A stretch of DNA of 6,951 nt. It comes from Rickettsiaceae bacterium (GTDB lineage: Bacteria; Pseudomonadota; Alphaproteobacteria; Rickettsiales; Rickettsiaceae). Position numbers and translations under genes: made by a program. The DNA lies in NCBI GenBank assembly GCA_017995275.1, contig JAGOJE010000055.1:1-6951 (forward strand). The letters are read 5' to 3'. The notes under the pieces were generated by a model. It was not told where the DNA came from. It saw only the letters and a program-made list of their open reading frames with translations, and searched no databases. Shown here in pieces: positions 1 to 6,668 of the stretch (within the stretch, counting starts at the first letter, position 1; each line of letters starts with the position of its first letter).

Positions 1-1049
1 GTTATAGCCCCTATAATAATAAGAGGCAGGCTATTACTGAGCAATTCATATAGAGACATATCCTTAAGGAAAAGACCCTTTGTGATTATAAGCGCATGTT
101 TCAATGGGTTAAACCAGGTAATAGCCTGCAACCACGAAGGCATATTTTCAACAGGAGTCGCATATCCTGAAAGAGACATAGCAGGAACCATGAATATGAA
201 TGTACCAAGTATAGATTGCTGCTGAGTTTTGGATAATGCAGAAATAAATAACCCAACCCCAACTATTGAAAGAATGAATATAAACATGAATAATATCATA
301 AATATATATGAACCTTGGAAAGGAATACCAAATACAAAAACGGCTATTGCCCATATGAATATCCCTTCTATAAGACCAAGAAAAACTGCCGGAATTGTTT
401 TTCCTATTAATATCTCATATGGCAACAAAGGAGAAACTAATATCTGATCAAATGTTCCAAGCTCTCTTTCCCTAGAAACCGATAAAGATGTTATTATCAA
501 TGCTATTATCATTGCTAAAATAGCAACAAGCGAAGGCACAGTATACCACATATAAAGTAAATTCTGATTAAACCAATTGCGCTGCAACATCTGTAGCTTT
601 TGGGAGCTAGATATAGATTCCGAATAATTCATTATTATGTTTGATAAATATCCACTAACTATTTGTGAAGCATTAGAGCGACGCCCATCCATTATTATTT
701 GAATGCTAGAACCACCTCTTGATTCAACCTTCCTAGAAAAATCAGACTTTATTATCAGAGCTACTATAACTTTCTGTTTATCTATATAATCTTTTACATC
801 ATTAGCATTATTTACAAAATAAATATGCTTAAAACTAGGCGAGGCTGAAATTCTACTTATAACCTCACAGCTATGTTTTCCCATATCTTGATTATAAACA
901 ACCATCGATATGTTTTTCACTTCCAATGTTGCAGCAAAAGAAAAAATTAGGAGCTGTAACACCGGGGGGCCTATAAGCACAAACCTCCCCTTAGGATCAC
1001 GAAGTAACGCCAGCAGTTCTTTGATAATAAGCGATATAATTCTTGTCAT
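1..1049 (-). CDS. ybhR: ABC-2 type permease, YbhR-like (3' end cut by window)
   Basis: Second membrane subunit of the exporter. The frame is open without a stop from the ATG at 1047-1049 to the window edge, giving 349 residues; E. coli YbhR is about 368, so only the last 20 or so are missing. It opens MTRIISLIIKELLALLRDPK, the usual cytoplasmic amphipathic start. Membrane segment 1 lies at about 22-41, then a periplasmic domain at about 42-168 containing LEVKNISMVVYNQD and IIMDGRRSNASQI. Further membrane segments lie at about 169-190, 213-240, 247-271 and 278-297, with a last one starting near 338. The ABC-2 signature SVSRERELGTFDQILVSPL (about 190-208) and SGYATPVENMPSWLQ (about 294-308) closely resemble YbhR as I remember it. 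It starts 14 bases after the ybhS stop and probably pairs with YbhS as a heterodimer on YbhF. Substrate unknown. The in-frame TTG at 1065-1067 is a less likely start than this ATG. Confidence 0.93.
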   Translation of the reverse strand, partial: MTRIISLIIKELLALLRDPKGRFVLIGPPVLQLLIFSFAATLEVKNISMVVYNQDMGKHSCEVISRISASPSFKHIYFVNNANDVKDYIDKQKVIVALIIKSDFSRKVESRGGSSIQIIMDGRRSNASQIVSGYLSNIIMNYSESISSSQKLQMLQRNWFNQNLLYMWYTVPSLVAILAMIIALIITSLSVSRERELGTFDQILVSPLLPYEILIGKTIPAVFLGLIEGIFIWAIAVFVFGIPFQGSYIFMILFMFIFILSIVGVGLFISALSKTQQQSILGTFIFMVPAMSLSGYATPVENMPSWLQAITWFNPLKHALIITKGLFLKDMSLYELLSNSLPLIIIGAI

Positions 1050-1059
1050 TTTTATCTTA

Positions 1060-1065
1060 CCCCTC
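1060..1065 (-). promoter_or_regulatory. Ribosome binding site of ybhR (GAGGGG)
   Basis: On the minus strand GAGGGG lies 10 bases before the ATG at 1047-1049 and shares its first two bases with the TGA stop of ybhS. It supports the ATG start. The spacing is slightly long, and the overlap with the stop suggests that ribosomes finishing ybhS can reload here. Confidence 0.55.
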
Positions 1066-2182
1066 AAATGTCCAGCCTTTTTACATTCTTTTTAGCAGTA
1101 AGCCTAAAAAATACCGCAGCTATGATTAAAATCATAATTGCTGATTCAAATAATATAGACCATATGTTCCCCGTCAAAAACAATGTTTGCAATATTGTTA
1201 CAAAATATCTAGCTGGAAATATATAAGTAATAGCCCTAATTGGAGCGGGCATGGCAGATATTTCAAATATAAAACCCGATAGCATGAATGATGGTAGAAA
1301 TGCAGAAAGCAAAGCCGCTTGGGATGCAACGAATTGATCCCTAGCTATAGAAGATATAAAAAAGCCTTGCCCTAAAGCTGCTATTAAAAATATAGAAGTA
1401 GATAATAGTAGAGCAAACATTGAACCACGAAATGGCACATCATACCAGATTGTAGCCACAATGAAGCAAACAAACATAGAACATATACCAAGCGCGAAAT
1501 ATGGAATAAGCTTACCAAGAATGATCTGCTTTATAGTAACTGGAGTTGCAAGCATAGCTTCCATCGTTCCTCTCTCCCACTCTCTTGCTATAACAAGAGC
1601 AGTAAGCAAGGTTCCAATTAGAGTCATTATTATAGAAATTGAACCAGGTATCAAAAAATTACGGCTCTTAAGTTCCGGATTAAACCAAAATCTTGGCTCT
1701 ACCGAAATTAAAGGCTCAGAAGTTTGGCCTTCACGATCAAACTCCTCATGAACCATCCATACCCTTATTACCCCTTCAACATAGCTTTGCATGAACGATG
1801 CAGTATTTGGCTCCGCCCCATCCCCTATAACCTGAATTTCTGGATTTAGATATTCCGATGCTCCATTTGACGTAAAATTTTCTGGTATCACCACAATACC
1901 CCTTAACCTGCCAGCATCAAGAAGATATTGCAAATCTCTTTTGTCATAAGTAGGGAAAATTTGAATAAATTTGGAATTTTCAAATGCCTTTATAAGAGAG
2001 GAAACATCAGCTGACTTATCTTCTATAACAAGACCTACCTTTATTCTATTAGCATCCAAACTAATGCCATATCCAAATATAAAAAGCAATAAAAGAGGAA
2101 GCACAAAAGCTATCATTATAGAGCTAGGATCTCTAAAAATCTGGAATATTTCTTTTTTTATCAACGCTTTTAATATTCTCAA
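1064..2182 (-). CDS. ybhS: ABC-2 type permease, YbhS-like
   Basis: First membrane subunit of the exporter, 372 residues against about 377 for E. coli YbhS. The start is TTG (2180-2182), fixed by a perfect AGGAGG six bases upstream and by the family N-terminus (MRILKALIKKEIFQIFRDPS). Segment 1 at about 22-41 ends in LLLLFIFGYGI, a YbhS hallmark. A periplasmic domain (about 42-176) carries GIVVIPENF, DGAEPNTASFMQSYVEG and RFWFNPELKSRNFLIPG. Segments follow at about 177-199, 222-247, 255-279, 287-306 and 338-359. The ABC-2 signature VIAREWERGTMEAMLATPV spans about 197-215. FLPSFMLSGFIFEISAMP (about 295-312) and FPARYF (about 322-327) match the C-terminal half of the family. Only 3 bases separate it from the ybhF stop, so translation is probably coupled. 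Expected in the inner membrane with YbhR. The substrate cannot be inferred. Confidence 0.96.
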   Translation of the reverse strand: MRILKALIKKEIFQIFRDPSSIMIAFVLPLLLLFIFGYGISLDANRIKVGLVIEDKSADVSSLIKAFENSKFIQIFPTYDKRDLQYLLDAGRLRGIVVIPENFTSNGASEYLNPEIQVIGDGAEPNTASFMQSYVEGVIRVWMVHEEFDREGQTSEPLISVEPRFWFNPELKSRNFLIPGSISIIMTLIGTLLTALVIAREWERGTMEAMLATPVTIKQIILGKLIPYFALGICSMFVCFIVATIWYDVPFRGSMFALLLSTSIFLIAALGQGFFISSIARDQFVASQAALLSAFLPSFMLSGFIFEISAMPAPIRAITYIFPARYFVTILQTLFLTGNIWSILFESAIMILIIAAVFFRLTAKKNVKRLDI

Positions 2183-2185
2183 ACA

Positions 2186-3889
2186 CTACCTCCTATCACT
2201 CTTTTGAGACTCTATAAGAGATACAAAGGCATCTTCTAAAGTAGGCTCCGGAATAGAAGTTGATCTAACTAAATCTTTTAAATAATCTGGCGTTCCCATT
2301 GCTATATTTTTTCCACCATAAATTAGCGCTATTCTATCGCAATATTCTGCTTCATCCATAAAATGAGTTGTAACCATAACTGTAATACCTTTGGTTACCA
2401 TACCATTTATATGTAACCAAAACTCTCTCCTTGTAATTGGATCCACTCCTGAAGTAGGCTCATCCAAAAACAACACATCAGGCTGATGCATAAGACTACA
2501 AGCAAGGGCCAACCTTTGTTTAAAACCCAAGGGTAAAATACCTGCATCCATTTTTATATGAGAAGCAAGGCCAAATATATCTACCATGAGATCTATCTGT
2601 TTTTTTTGCTCACTACCAGACAAACCATACAATCCGGAAAAAAATTTCAAATTTTGCATTACATTCAAATTACTATATAACGAAAATTTCTGAGCCATAT
2701 AACCTATACGCGCTCTTGCTTCTGAAGTAGCAGTTTTAAGATCAAGCCCTTTTACTAAAGCATCTCCATTAGTTGGACGAAGCAATCCACACATCATTTT
2801 GAATGTTGTTGATTTTCCAGCCCCATTCGGCCCTAAAAGACCAAAAATTTCCCCTCTTTTTATTTGGAAGCTTACATCATCCACAGCTCTAAAATCACCA
2901 AATTTTTTCGTTAAATTCCTTGCATCTATAACAGAATTTTTATCCTCTGGCTTTGCTTTTATTTCATTTGCAATAGTAGACTCTCTACAAGAGACTCCAC
3001 CTAATAAATCAATAAAGCCATCCTCAAAAGAGGCTTTTACATGATGTGCATTTTCGATTCCAATCAAAGTTTTTTTATCACTAAGAACTCTTATGTTTTT
3101 CCCTTGGATAACTGCATCTTTCACTTCTGGAGATTTTAGAATCTCCATTAAAAAGCTCCTTCTACTTGACGTCTTAAGACCAGTTATATGCCAAGTTCTA
3201 CCTTGTAAATTTTTTATGAGATCTTTTGGTGGACCATCATATAGTTTCTTTCCATGGTTGAGCAGAATCACACTATCACATGCTTCAGCCTCGTCTAAAT
3301 AAGAAGTAGACCATACAACTGCTATACCGCGATTTGTAAGATCCCTAACCATTTTCCAAAGTTCTCTTCTAGAGATTGGATCTACGCCAACACTCGGCTC
3401 ATCTAGAAAAACAATTTTAGGCTCACCAATTAAAGCGCAAGCAAGTCCTAGCTTTTGCTTCATTCCTCCAGATAACTTTCCTGCAAGACGAGTTGTAAAA
3501 TCTGCGAGGCCAGTAAAATCAAGTAATTGTTTGAATTTCTGATCCTTTTTTGCAGGATCAAGAAAGCGGAGATCTGAATATAACTCAAGATTTTCTATTA
3601 CTGAAAGATCTTCATATAGACCAAACTTTTGTGGCATATAACCAGATATTCGATGAATTTCTTCCTGCTGAGACTGCGTATCAAAAGAAGATACACTAAC
3701 CTTGCCACTCGTTTGATTCATAAGGGCAACTAAGTGCCTTATTAAAGTAGTTTTGCCAGCCCCATCTGGCCCGACAATACCAGTCATTCTTCCAGGAAAA
3801 ATCTCTATTGATATTTTGTCTAGTGCAGGTTTATCCATTCCTGGAAAGATTTTTGTAAGATTATCAGTTACAACTACTGGAGATATCAT
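2186..3889 (-). CDS. ybhF: Tandem ABC transporter ATP-binding protein, YbhF-like
   Basis: Cytoplasmic motor of the exporter, 567 residues with two nucleotide-binding domains fused head to tail; E. coli YbhF is about 578. Domain 1: Walker A GPDGAGKT (40-47), Q-loop Gln87 in YMPQKFGLYEDL, signature LSGGMKQ (139-145), Walker B IVFLDEP (159-165). At the switch position it has WSTSYLDE (193-200), with Ser196 in place of His. A linker of about 100 residues follows. Domain 2: LTKKFGDFRAVDDVSF, Walker A GPNGAGKS (353-360), Gln400 in YMAQKFSLY, a degenerate signature LPLGFKQ (452-458), Walker B VLFLDEP (472-478), and a normal switch His509 in TTHFMDEAEYCD. These asymmetries also occur in E. coli YbhF as I recall it, so they are not decay. 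The ATG overlaps the ybhG stop as ATGA (3886-3889). The upstream GAAGG is weak and distant, which points to coupled translation. The nearest alternative family is RbbA/YhiH, but that protein carries a fused C-terminal membrane domain absent here. Confidence 0.97.
   Translation of the reverse strand: MISPVVVTDNLTKIFPGMDKPALDKISIEIFPGRMTGIVGPDGAGKTTLIRHLVALMNQTSGKVSVSSFDTQSQQEEIHRISGYMPQKFGLYEDLSVIENLELYSDLRFLDPAKKDQKFKQLLDFTGLADFTTRLAGKLSGGMKQKLGLACALIGEPKIVFLDEPSVGVDPISRRELWKMVRDLTNRGIAVVWSTSYLDEAEACDSVILLNHGKKLYDGPPKDLIKNLQGRTWHITGLKTSSRRSFLMEILKSPEVKDAVIQGKNIRVLSDKKTLIGIENAHHVKASFEDGFIDLLGGVSCRESTIANEIKAKPEDKNSVIDARNLTKKFGDFRAVDDVSFQIKRGEIFGLLGPNGAGKSTTFKMMCGLLRPTNGDALVKGLDLKTATSEARARIGYMAQKFSLYSNLNVMQNLKFFSGLYGLSGSEQKKQIDLMVDIFGLASHIKMDAGILPLGFKQRLALACSLMHQPDVLFLDEPTSGVDPITRREFWLHINGMVTKGITVMVTTHFMDEAEYCDRIALIYGGKNIAMGTPDYLKDLVRSTSIPEPTLEDAFVSLIESQKSDRR
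2189..2194 (-). promoter_or_regulatory. Ribosome binding site of ybhS (AGGAGG) inside the end of ybhF
   Basis: The last two sense codons of ybhF are AGG AGG (Arg-Arg), followed by TAG. Together they form a perfect Shine-Dalgarno sequence six bases before the TTG at 2180-2182. This is what decides the ybhS start, because no ATG lies at that point and the encoded N-terminus agrees with the family. Confidence 0.85.
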
Positions 3890-4746
3890 CTTTTATCTTT
3901 TATAACCTTCACAGTAACTGGCATACCCTGCTTTAACCCATTATCTGGATTTTGCACAATCACACGCAAACGGTAAACAAGACTAGTCCTAAGTTCAGAT
4001 GTTTCAACGGTTTTTGGAGTAAATTCGGCTTGTGGAGATATAAAACCTATTTGACCTTCATACTGCCCACCAGCATCGGTTTTTACAACTACTTTTTGAC
4101 CAGAATATATATCTCCTAGTTTTTTCTCATCAACATAAGTTCTAACCCAAACAGGCCTTTGTAAAGATAATGTATATACAGGTGCACCAGATGCTACTAT
4201 CGAACCTTCTTCTCTTATTCTCGTTATTATAACCCCACCCTCAGGAGCCTTTAAATCTGCATCTTTAAGTTCTAAAGTAACCTGATCTAAACTCGCCTTT
4301 GCTGCTTGCTGATTTGCTATAGCAATACTCAAGGCTTCTCTTGCATCATCATATACCTTTTCTGAAACAACCTTCTTCTCAAACAAATCTTTTTGTCTTA
4401 GATATTCTTTTTCAGCTTTCACAAAATTCGCATCTGCTTCATCAAGATCAGCCTTTTTTATAGCAAACTGAATTTCAAATGGTTCTTTATCTAAAGTTGC
4501 AAGTATTTCATCTTTTTGTACGGAATCACCTTCATCAAAATTTAGTTTGGCAATTTTTCCAGAAACCCTAAATCCTAATACAACATCTCTTATATCCACA
4601 TTGCCATAAATAGAGAATTCTTTTGAATTATTATAATATCCTAACCCGCATAAACCAAACATAGCCAAAAGAACTAATGATACTACAGCCCTAGGTTTTT
4701 GTTTGAGAGTTGGCTTAATCATTTGCCTGATTTTTTCCATATTCAT
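3886..4746 (-). CDS. ybhG: HlyD/AcrA-type periplasmic adaptor, YbhG-like
   Basis: Membrane fusion protein of the exporter, 286 residues; E. coli YbhG is about 332. A basic cytoplasmic N-terminus of about 19 residues precedes one membrane anchor at about 20-38. Cys33 has no proper lipobox, so it is not a lipoprotein. The first half of the lipoyl domain is at about 48-88 (GNVDIRDVVLGFRVSGKIAK, then NFDEGDSVQKDEILATLD). A short alpha-helical hairpin covers about 93-164, turning near 126-129. The second lipoyl half (LKAPEGGVIITRIREEGSIV) is at about 165-184, then the beta-barrel with RPVWVRTYVDEKKLGD (198-213). The YbhG-type run IGFISPQAEFTPKTVET (233-249) and VYRLRV and GMPVTVKV close the protein. 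It lies 45 bases after fabI and overlaps ybhF by 4 bases. A second in-frame ATG at codon 3 could also be the start; AGGGA at 4751-4755 is 4 bases from the first ATG and 10 from the second. No outer-membrane partner is in the window. Confidence 0.95.
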   Translation of the reverse strand: MNMEKIRQMIKPTLKQKPRAVVSLVLLAMFGLCGLGYYNNSKEFSIYGNVDIRDVVLGFRVSGKIAKLNFDEGDSVQKDEILATLDKEPFEIQFAIKKADLDEADANFVKAEKEYLRQKDLFEKKVVSEKVYDDAREALSIAIANQQAAKASLDQVTLELKDADLKAPEGGVIITRIREEGSIVASGAPVYTLSLQRPVWVRTYVDEKKLGDIYSGQKVVVKTDAGGQYEGQIGFISPQAEFTPKTVETSELRTSLVYRLRVIVQNPDNGLKQGMPVTVKVIKDKR

Positions 4747-4787
4747 AACTTCCCTATCTTTTTATGAGCCTCTGCCGCCAATTGTAG

Positions 4788-4816
4788 ATTATCATCCAGC
4801 AGAAGATGCTCCACAA
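4788..4816 (-). promoter_or_regulatory. Possible weak promoter before ybhG
   Basis: On the minus strand TTGTGG (4811-4816), a 17-base spacer and GATAAT (4788-4793) straddle the end of fabI and the largest intergenic gap (4747-4791). The -10 element matches consensus at 5 of 6 positions but the -35 at only 3 of 6. In AT-rich DNA such matches arise often by chance, so this is only a candidate for separate expression of the exporter genes. Confidence 0.2.
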
Positions 4817-5556
4817 TCCACGTAATGAATCTGAGCAGTTATTTCTTCCGAAAGGTTACTTACTAAAAAAGCAGCAAGATTTCCTACCCCATCTATTGAA
4901 GCCCCCCTGCCCAAAAATGTCTTACACAAATTATCATCACATAATTTGCTAAAATCTTGAATTCCAGATGCAGCCCTTGTCATTATAGGACCTGGAGAAA
5001 TAGTATTTACACGTATTTTTTTTGAACCTAGATCAGATGCAAGATATCTAACTGTAGATTCCAGAGCCGCCTTTACAACACCCATCATATTATAATGTTT
5101 AATTACTTTATCACCACCATAATAACTCATAGTAACTATACTACCACCATCTTTCATCAAAGGCTCGGAAAGTTTGGCCATTTTTATTAGAGAATAGCAA
5201 GATATATTCATAGATTCTAAAAACCCCCCCTCTGAACAATCAACAAGCTTTGCGTGTAAATCTTCAATAGGTGCAAATGCAACTGAATGAATTAAAAAAT
5301 CTAGCTTTCCCCATTTTTCTGTAATTATCTTGAATAGAGCTTCTAAATCACCTGCATTTTTTAAATCACATTGCTTTATTATAGAAGCCTCTAACTCCTG
5401 TGCAAGTGGCTTAACATATTCACCAGCTTTTTCATTCAAATAACTAATCGCAAGATCAGCGCCAGCTGCTCTTAAAGCTTTCGCACAACCATATGAAATA
5501 CTATGATCATTTGCTATCCCAAAAACAAGCCCCCTTTTTCCTCTAAGATTTATCAT
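4792..5556 (-). CDS. fabI: Enoyl-[acyl-carrier-protein] reductase (NADH), FabI family, alphaproteobacterial paralogue type
   Basis: Cytoplasmic short-chain dehydrogenase fold enzyme that reduces the trans-2 double bond of an enoyl thioester with NADH. It has 254 residues; FabI is usually 255-270. The cofactor site starts with GKRGLVFGIANDHSISYG (6-23), with CDL at 63-65 and HSVAFAP at 90-96. The FabI triad is in place: Tyr145, Tyr155 and Lys162 in SYYGGDKVIKHYNMMGVVK, followed by ISPGPIMTRAASGI (186-199) for substrate-loop contacts. The wording ISPGP..TRAASG, YLNEKA, VDCS and LIKMAKLSEPLMKDGG matches a FabI paralogue that I recall next to pta and ackA in Alphaproteobacteria, rather than the housekeeping copy. 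Its true substrate may therefore be acyl-ACP or acyl-CoA. The end, VDCGASSAG, departs from the usual DGGYHI-type tail. It starts 5 bases after the ackA stop with only a weak purine-rich site, so coupled translation is likely. Confidence 0.94.
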   Translation of the reverse strand: MINLRGKRGLVFGIANDHSISYGCAKALRAAGADLAISYLNEKAGEYVKPLAQELEASIIKQCDLKNAGDLEALFKIITEKWGKLDFLIHSVAFAPIEDLHAKLVDCSEGGFLESMNISCYSLIKMAKLSEPLMKDGGSIVTMSYYGGDKVIKHYNMMGVVKAALESTVRYLASDLGSKKIRVNTISPGPIMTRAASGIQDFSKLCDDNLCKTFLGRGASIDGVGNLAAFLVSNLSEEITAQIHYVDCGASSAG

Positions 5557-5561
5557 TCTTT

Positions 5562-6662
5562 CTATACCATATTTAATACGTGAGTTGCTATTACTTTTTC
5601 TTCGTCAGTTTTAATGACTAGAACCTTTACCTTACTAGCTTCTGAACTAATTTCAAAGGAATTTTGTTGATTTTTTTGCTGGTCTATATCAACACCGAAA
5701 CCTTTCAAATATTTACATATCCCATCTCTAACAACATGAGAATTAGTTCCTATACCTGCTGTAAATACTATTGTATCGAGCCCTCCTATAGTAGCAGTAA
5801 GAGAAGCCAAAGACTTTGCAGCCCTATAACAAAAAAGCTCTATAGCATCATAGGCTTTTTTAGAGCCATCTTGCAATAGAACTCTAATATCGTTACTTAT
5901 TCCCGAAACACCTTTAAGCCCAGATTCCCTATATAGCAAATTGACAACTTCCTTATAATCCATACCATTTTCTAAGAAATACAATATTACACCTGGATCG
6001 ATATTTCCACATCTTGTACCCATCATAAGACCTTCTAGAGCGGTAAAGCCCATAGTCGTTGCAACAGATTTAAGATCTTTCATAGCGCATAAGCTAGAAC
6101 CATTTCCAAGATGCGCAACTATTACTCTAGATCTAGCTTCTTCGCCCAATATCTCTAATAGTTTTTTTGAAATATATTCGTAAGACAAACCATGAAATCC
6201 ATATCTTAAAACTCCTTGCTCGAAAAATTTATGAGGTATTGCAAACATTGTTTCTATATCATGTTGCGTCATATGGAATGTAGTGTCAAAACAGGCGACT
6301 TGCTTAACCCCAGGAAATGCATCATGACACAGTTCTATAGCATGAATAGCATGCGGTTGATGAAGGGGAGCAAGTGGAATAAGAGCTTTTAGCTGCTCAA
6401 GGATTTGATCATTAATCACCGCAGGTTCATGAAAAAGCTTTCCACCATGAACAACCCTATGACCTATAGCAACTAAATAGTCTTTAAAACTACCTTCTAG
6501 CTTAGATTCTATTTCATCATCTATTTTCTTTATATGGTCACTATCACCAGGTTTATATTCAATCACTCCATTCAAGATAGATTGAAGTTCAACTCCAATT
6601 TCGAATAAAGTGTATTTTACTGTAGAAGAACCGGCATTTAGAACTAATAAATATTTTGACAT
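5562..6662 (-). CDS. ackA: Acetate/propionate-family kinase (AckA-like)
   Basis: Reversible phosphotransfer between an acyl phosphate and ADP, yielding the free short-chain acid and ATP; acetate, propionate or butyrate are possible. ASKHA-fold, cytoplasmic, 366 residues, shorter than the usual 390-400. Phosphate-binding start LVLNAGSSTVKY (6-17; Asn9, Ser12, Lys16). Catalytic Arg69 in GHRVVHGG, Asp126 in CFDTTFH, His157 in YGFHGLS, the AHLGNGSS loop (183-190), Arg217 in MGTRCGNIDPG, and the Mg-binding acidic pair Glu354-Glu355 in TDEEKVIATH. Arg69 corresponds to Arg91 of the Methanosarcina enzyme, so about 22 residues are missing between the N-terminus and this arginine. The C-terminal loop reads FTAGIGTNS where the family usually has GIGENS (Thr306 for Glu). 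The ATG lies 6 bases after the stop of the transferase gene, with an AGG-containing site just before it. Together with that gene it forms the classic substrate-level phosphorylation pair. Confidence 0.95.
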   Translation of the reverse strand: MSKYLLVLNAGSSTVKYTLFEIGVELQSILNGVIEYKPGDSDHIKKIDDEIESKLEGSFKDYLVAIGHRVVHGGKLFHEPAVINDQILEQLKALIPLAPLHQPHAIHAIELCHDAFPGVKQVACFDTTFHMTQHDIETMFAIPHKFFEQGVLRYGFHGLSYEYISKKLLEILGEEARSRVIVAHLGNGSSLCAMKDLKSVATTMGFTALEGLMMGTRCGNIDPGVILYFLENGMDYKEVVNLLYRESGLKGVSGISNDIRVLLQDGSKKAYDAIELFCYRAAKSLASLTATIGGLDTIVFTAGIGTNSHVVRDGICKYLKGFGVDIDQQKNQQNSFEISSEASKVKVLVIKTDEEKVIATHVLNMV

Positions 6663-6668
6663 TATTAC

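Noticed and set aside
148..447. Short open frames on both strands (148-354 minus, 229-447 plus).
   Set aside because: They lie within the continuous ybhR frame, which has clear ABC-2 permease motifs. The minus-strand one is rich in Tyr, Ile and Cys as expected of out-of-frame AT-rich DNA, and neither resembles a known family.
2516..2536. LPLG in place of LSGG in YbhF domain 2 as a sign of pseudogene decay.
   Set aside because: The same degenerate signature occurs in E. coli YbhF as I recall it, and the rest of the domain is intact; it is a family trait.
910..3302. Plus-strand open frames at 910-1095, 1461-1751, 1971-2207, 2799-3044 and 3093-3302.
   Set aside because: All are antisense to strongly supported exporter genes, carry no recognisable domain and have no convincing ribosome binding site.
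4640..4660. Possible lipoprotein signal at Cys33 of the YbhG-like protein.
   Set aside because: The residues before the cysteine (Phe-Gly-Leu) do not form a lipobox, and the hydrophobic run continues past it; a simple membrane anchor fits better.
4747..4791. Terminator or riboswitch in the 45-base gap between fabI and ybhG.
   Set aside because: The GC-rich core (GGCGGCAGAGGC) has no matching inverted repeat and no following T run, and the gap is too short for a structured leader.
5275..5286. Ala93 in FabI at the position equivalent to E. coli Gly93, a triclosan-resistance site.
   Set aside because: Alanine is normal at this position in several FabI proteins, including those of triclosan-sensitive species as I recall, so no resistance claim is justified.
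5664..5879. Plus-strand open frame of 71 codons.
   Set aside because: Antisense to the C-terminal part of ackA, with a low-complexity Ser/Tyr/Ile composition; a shadow frame.
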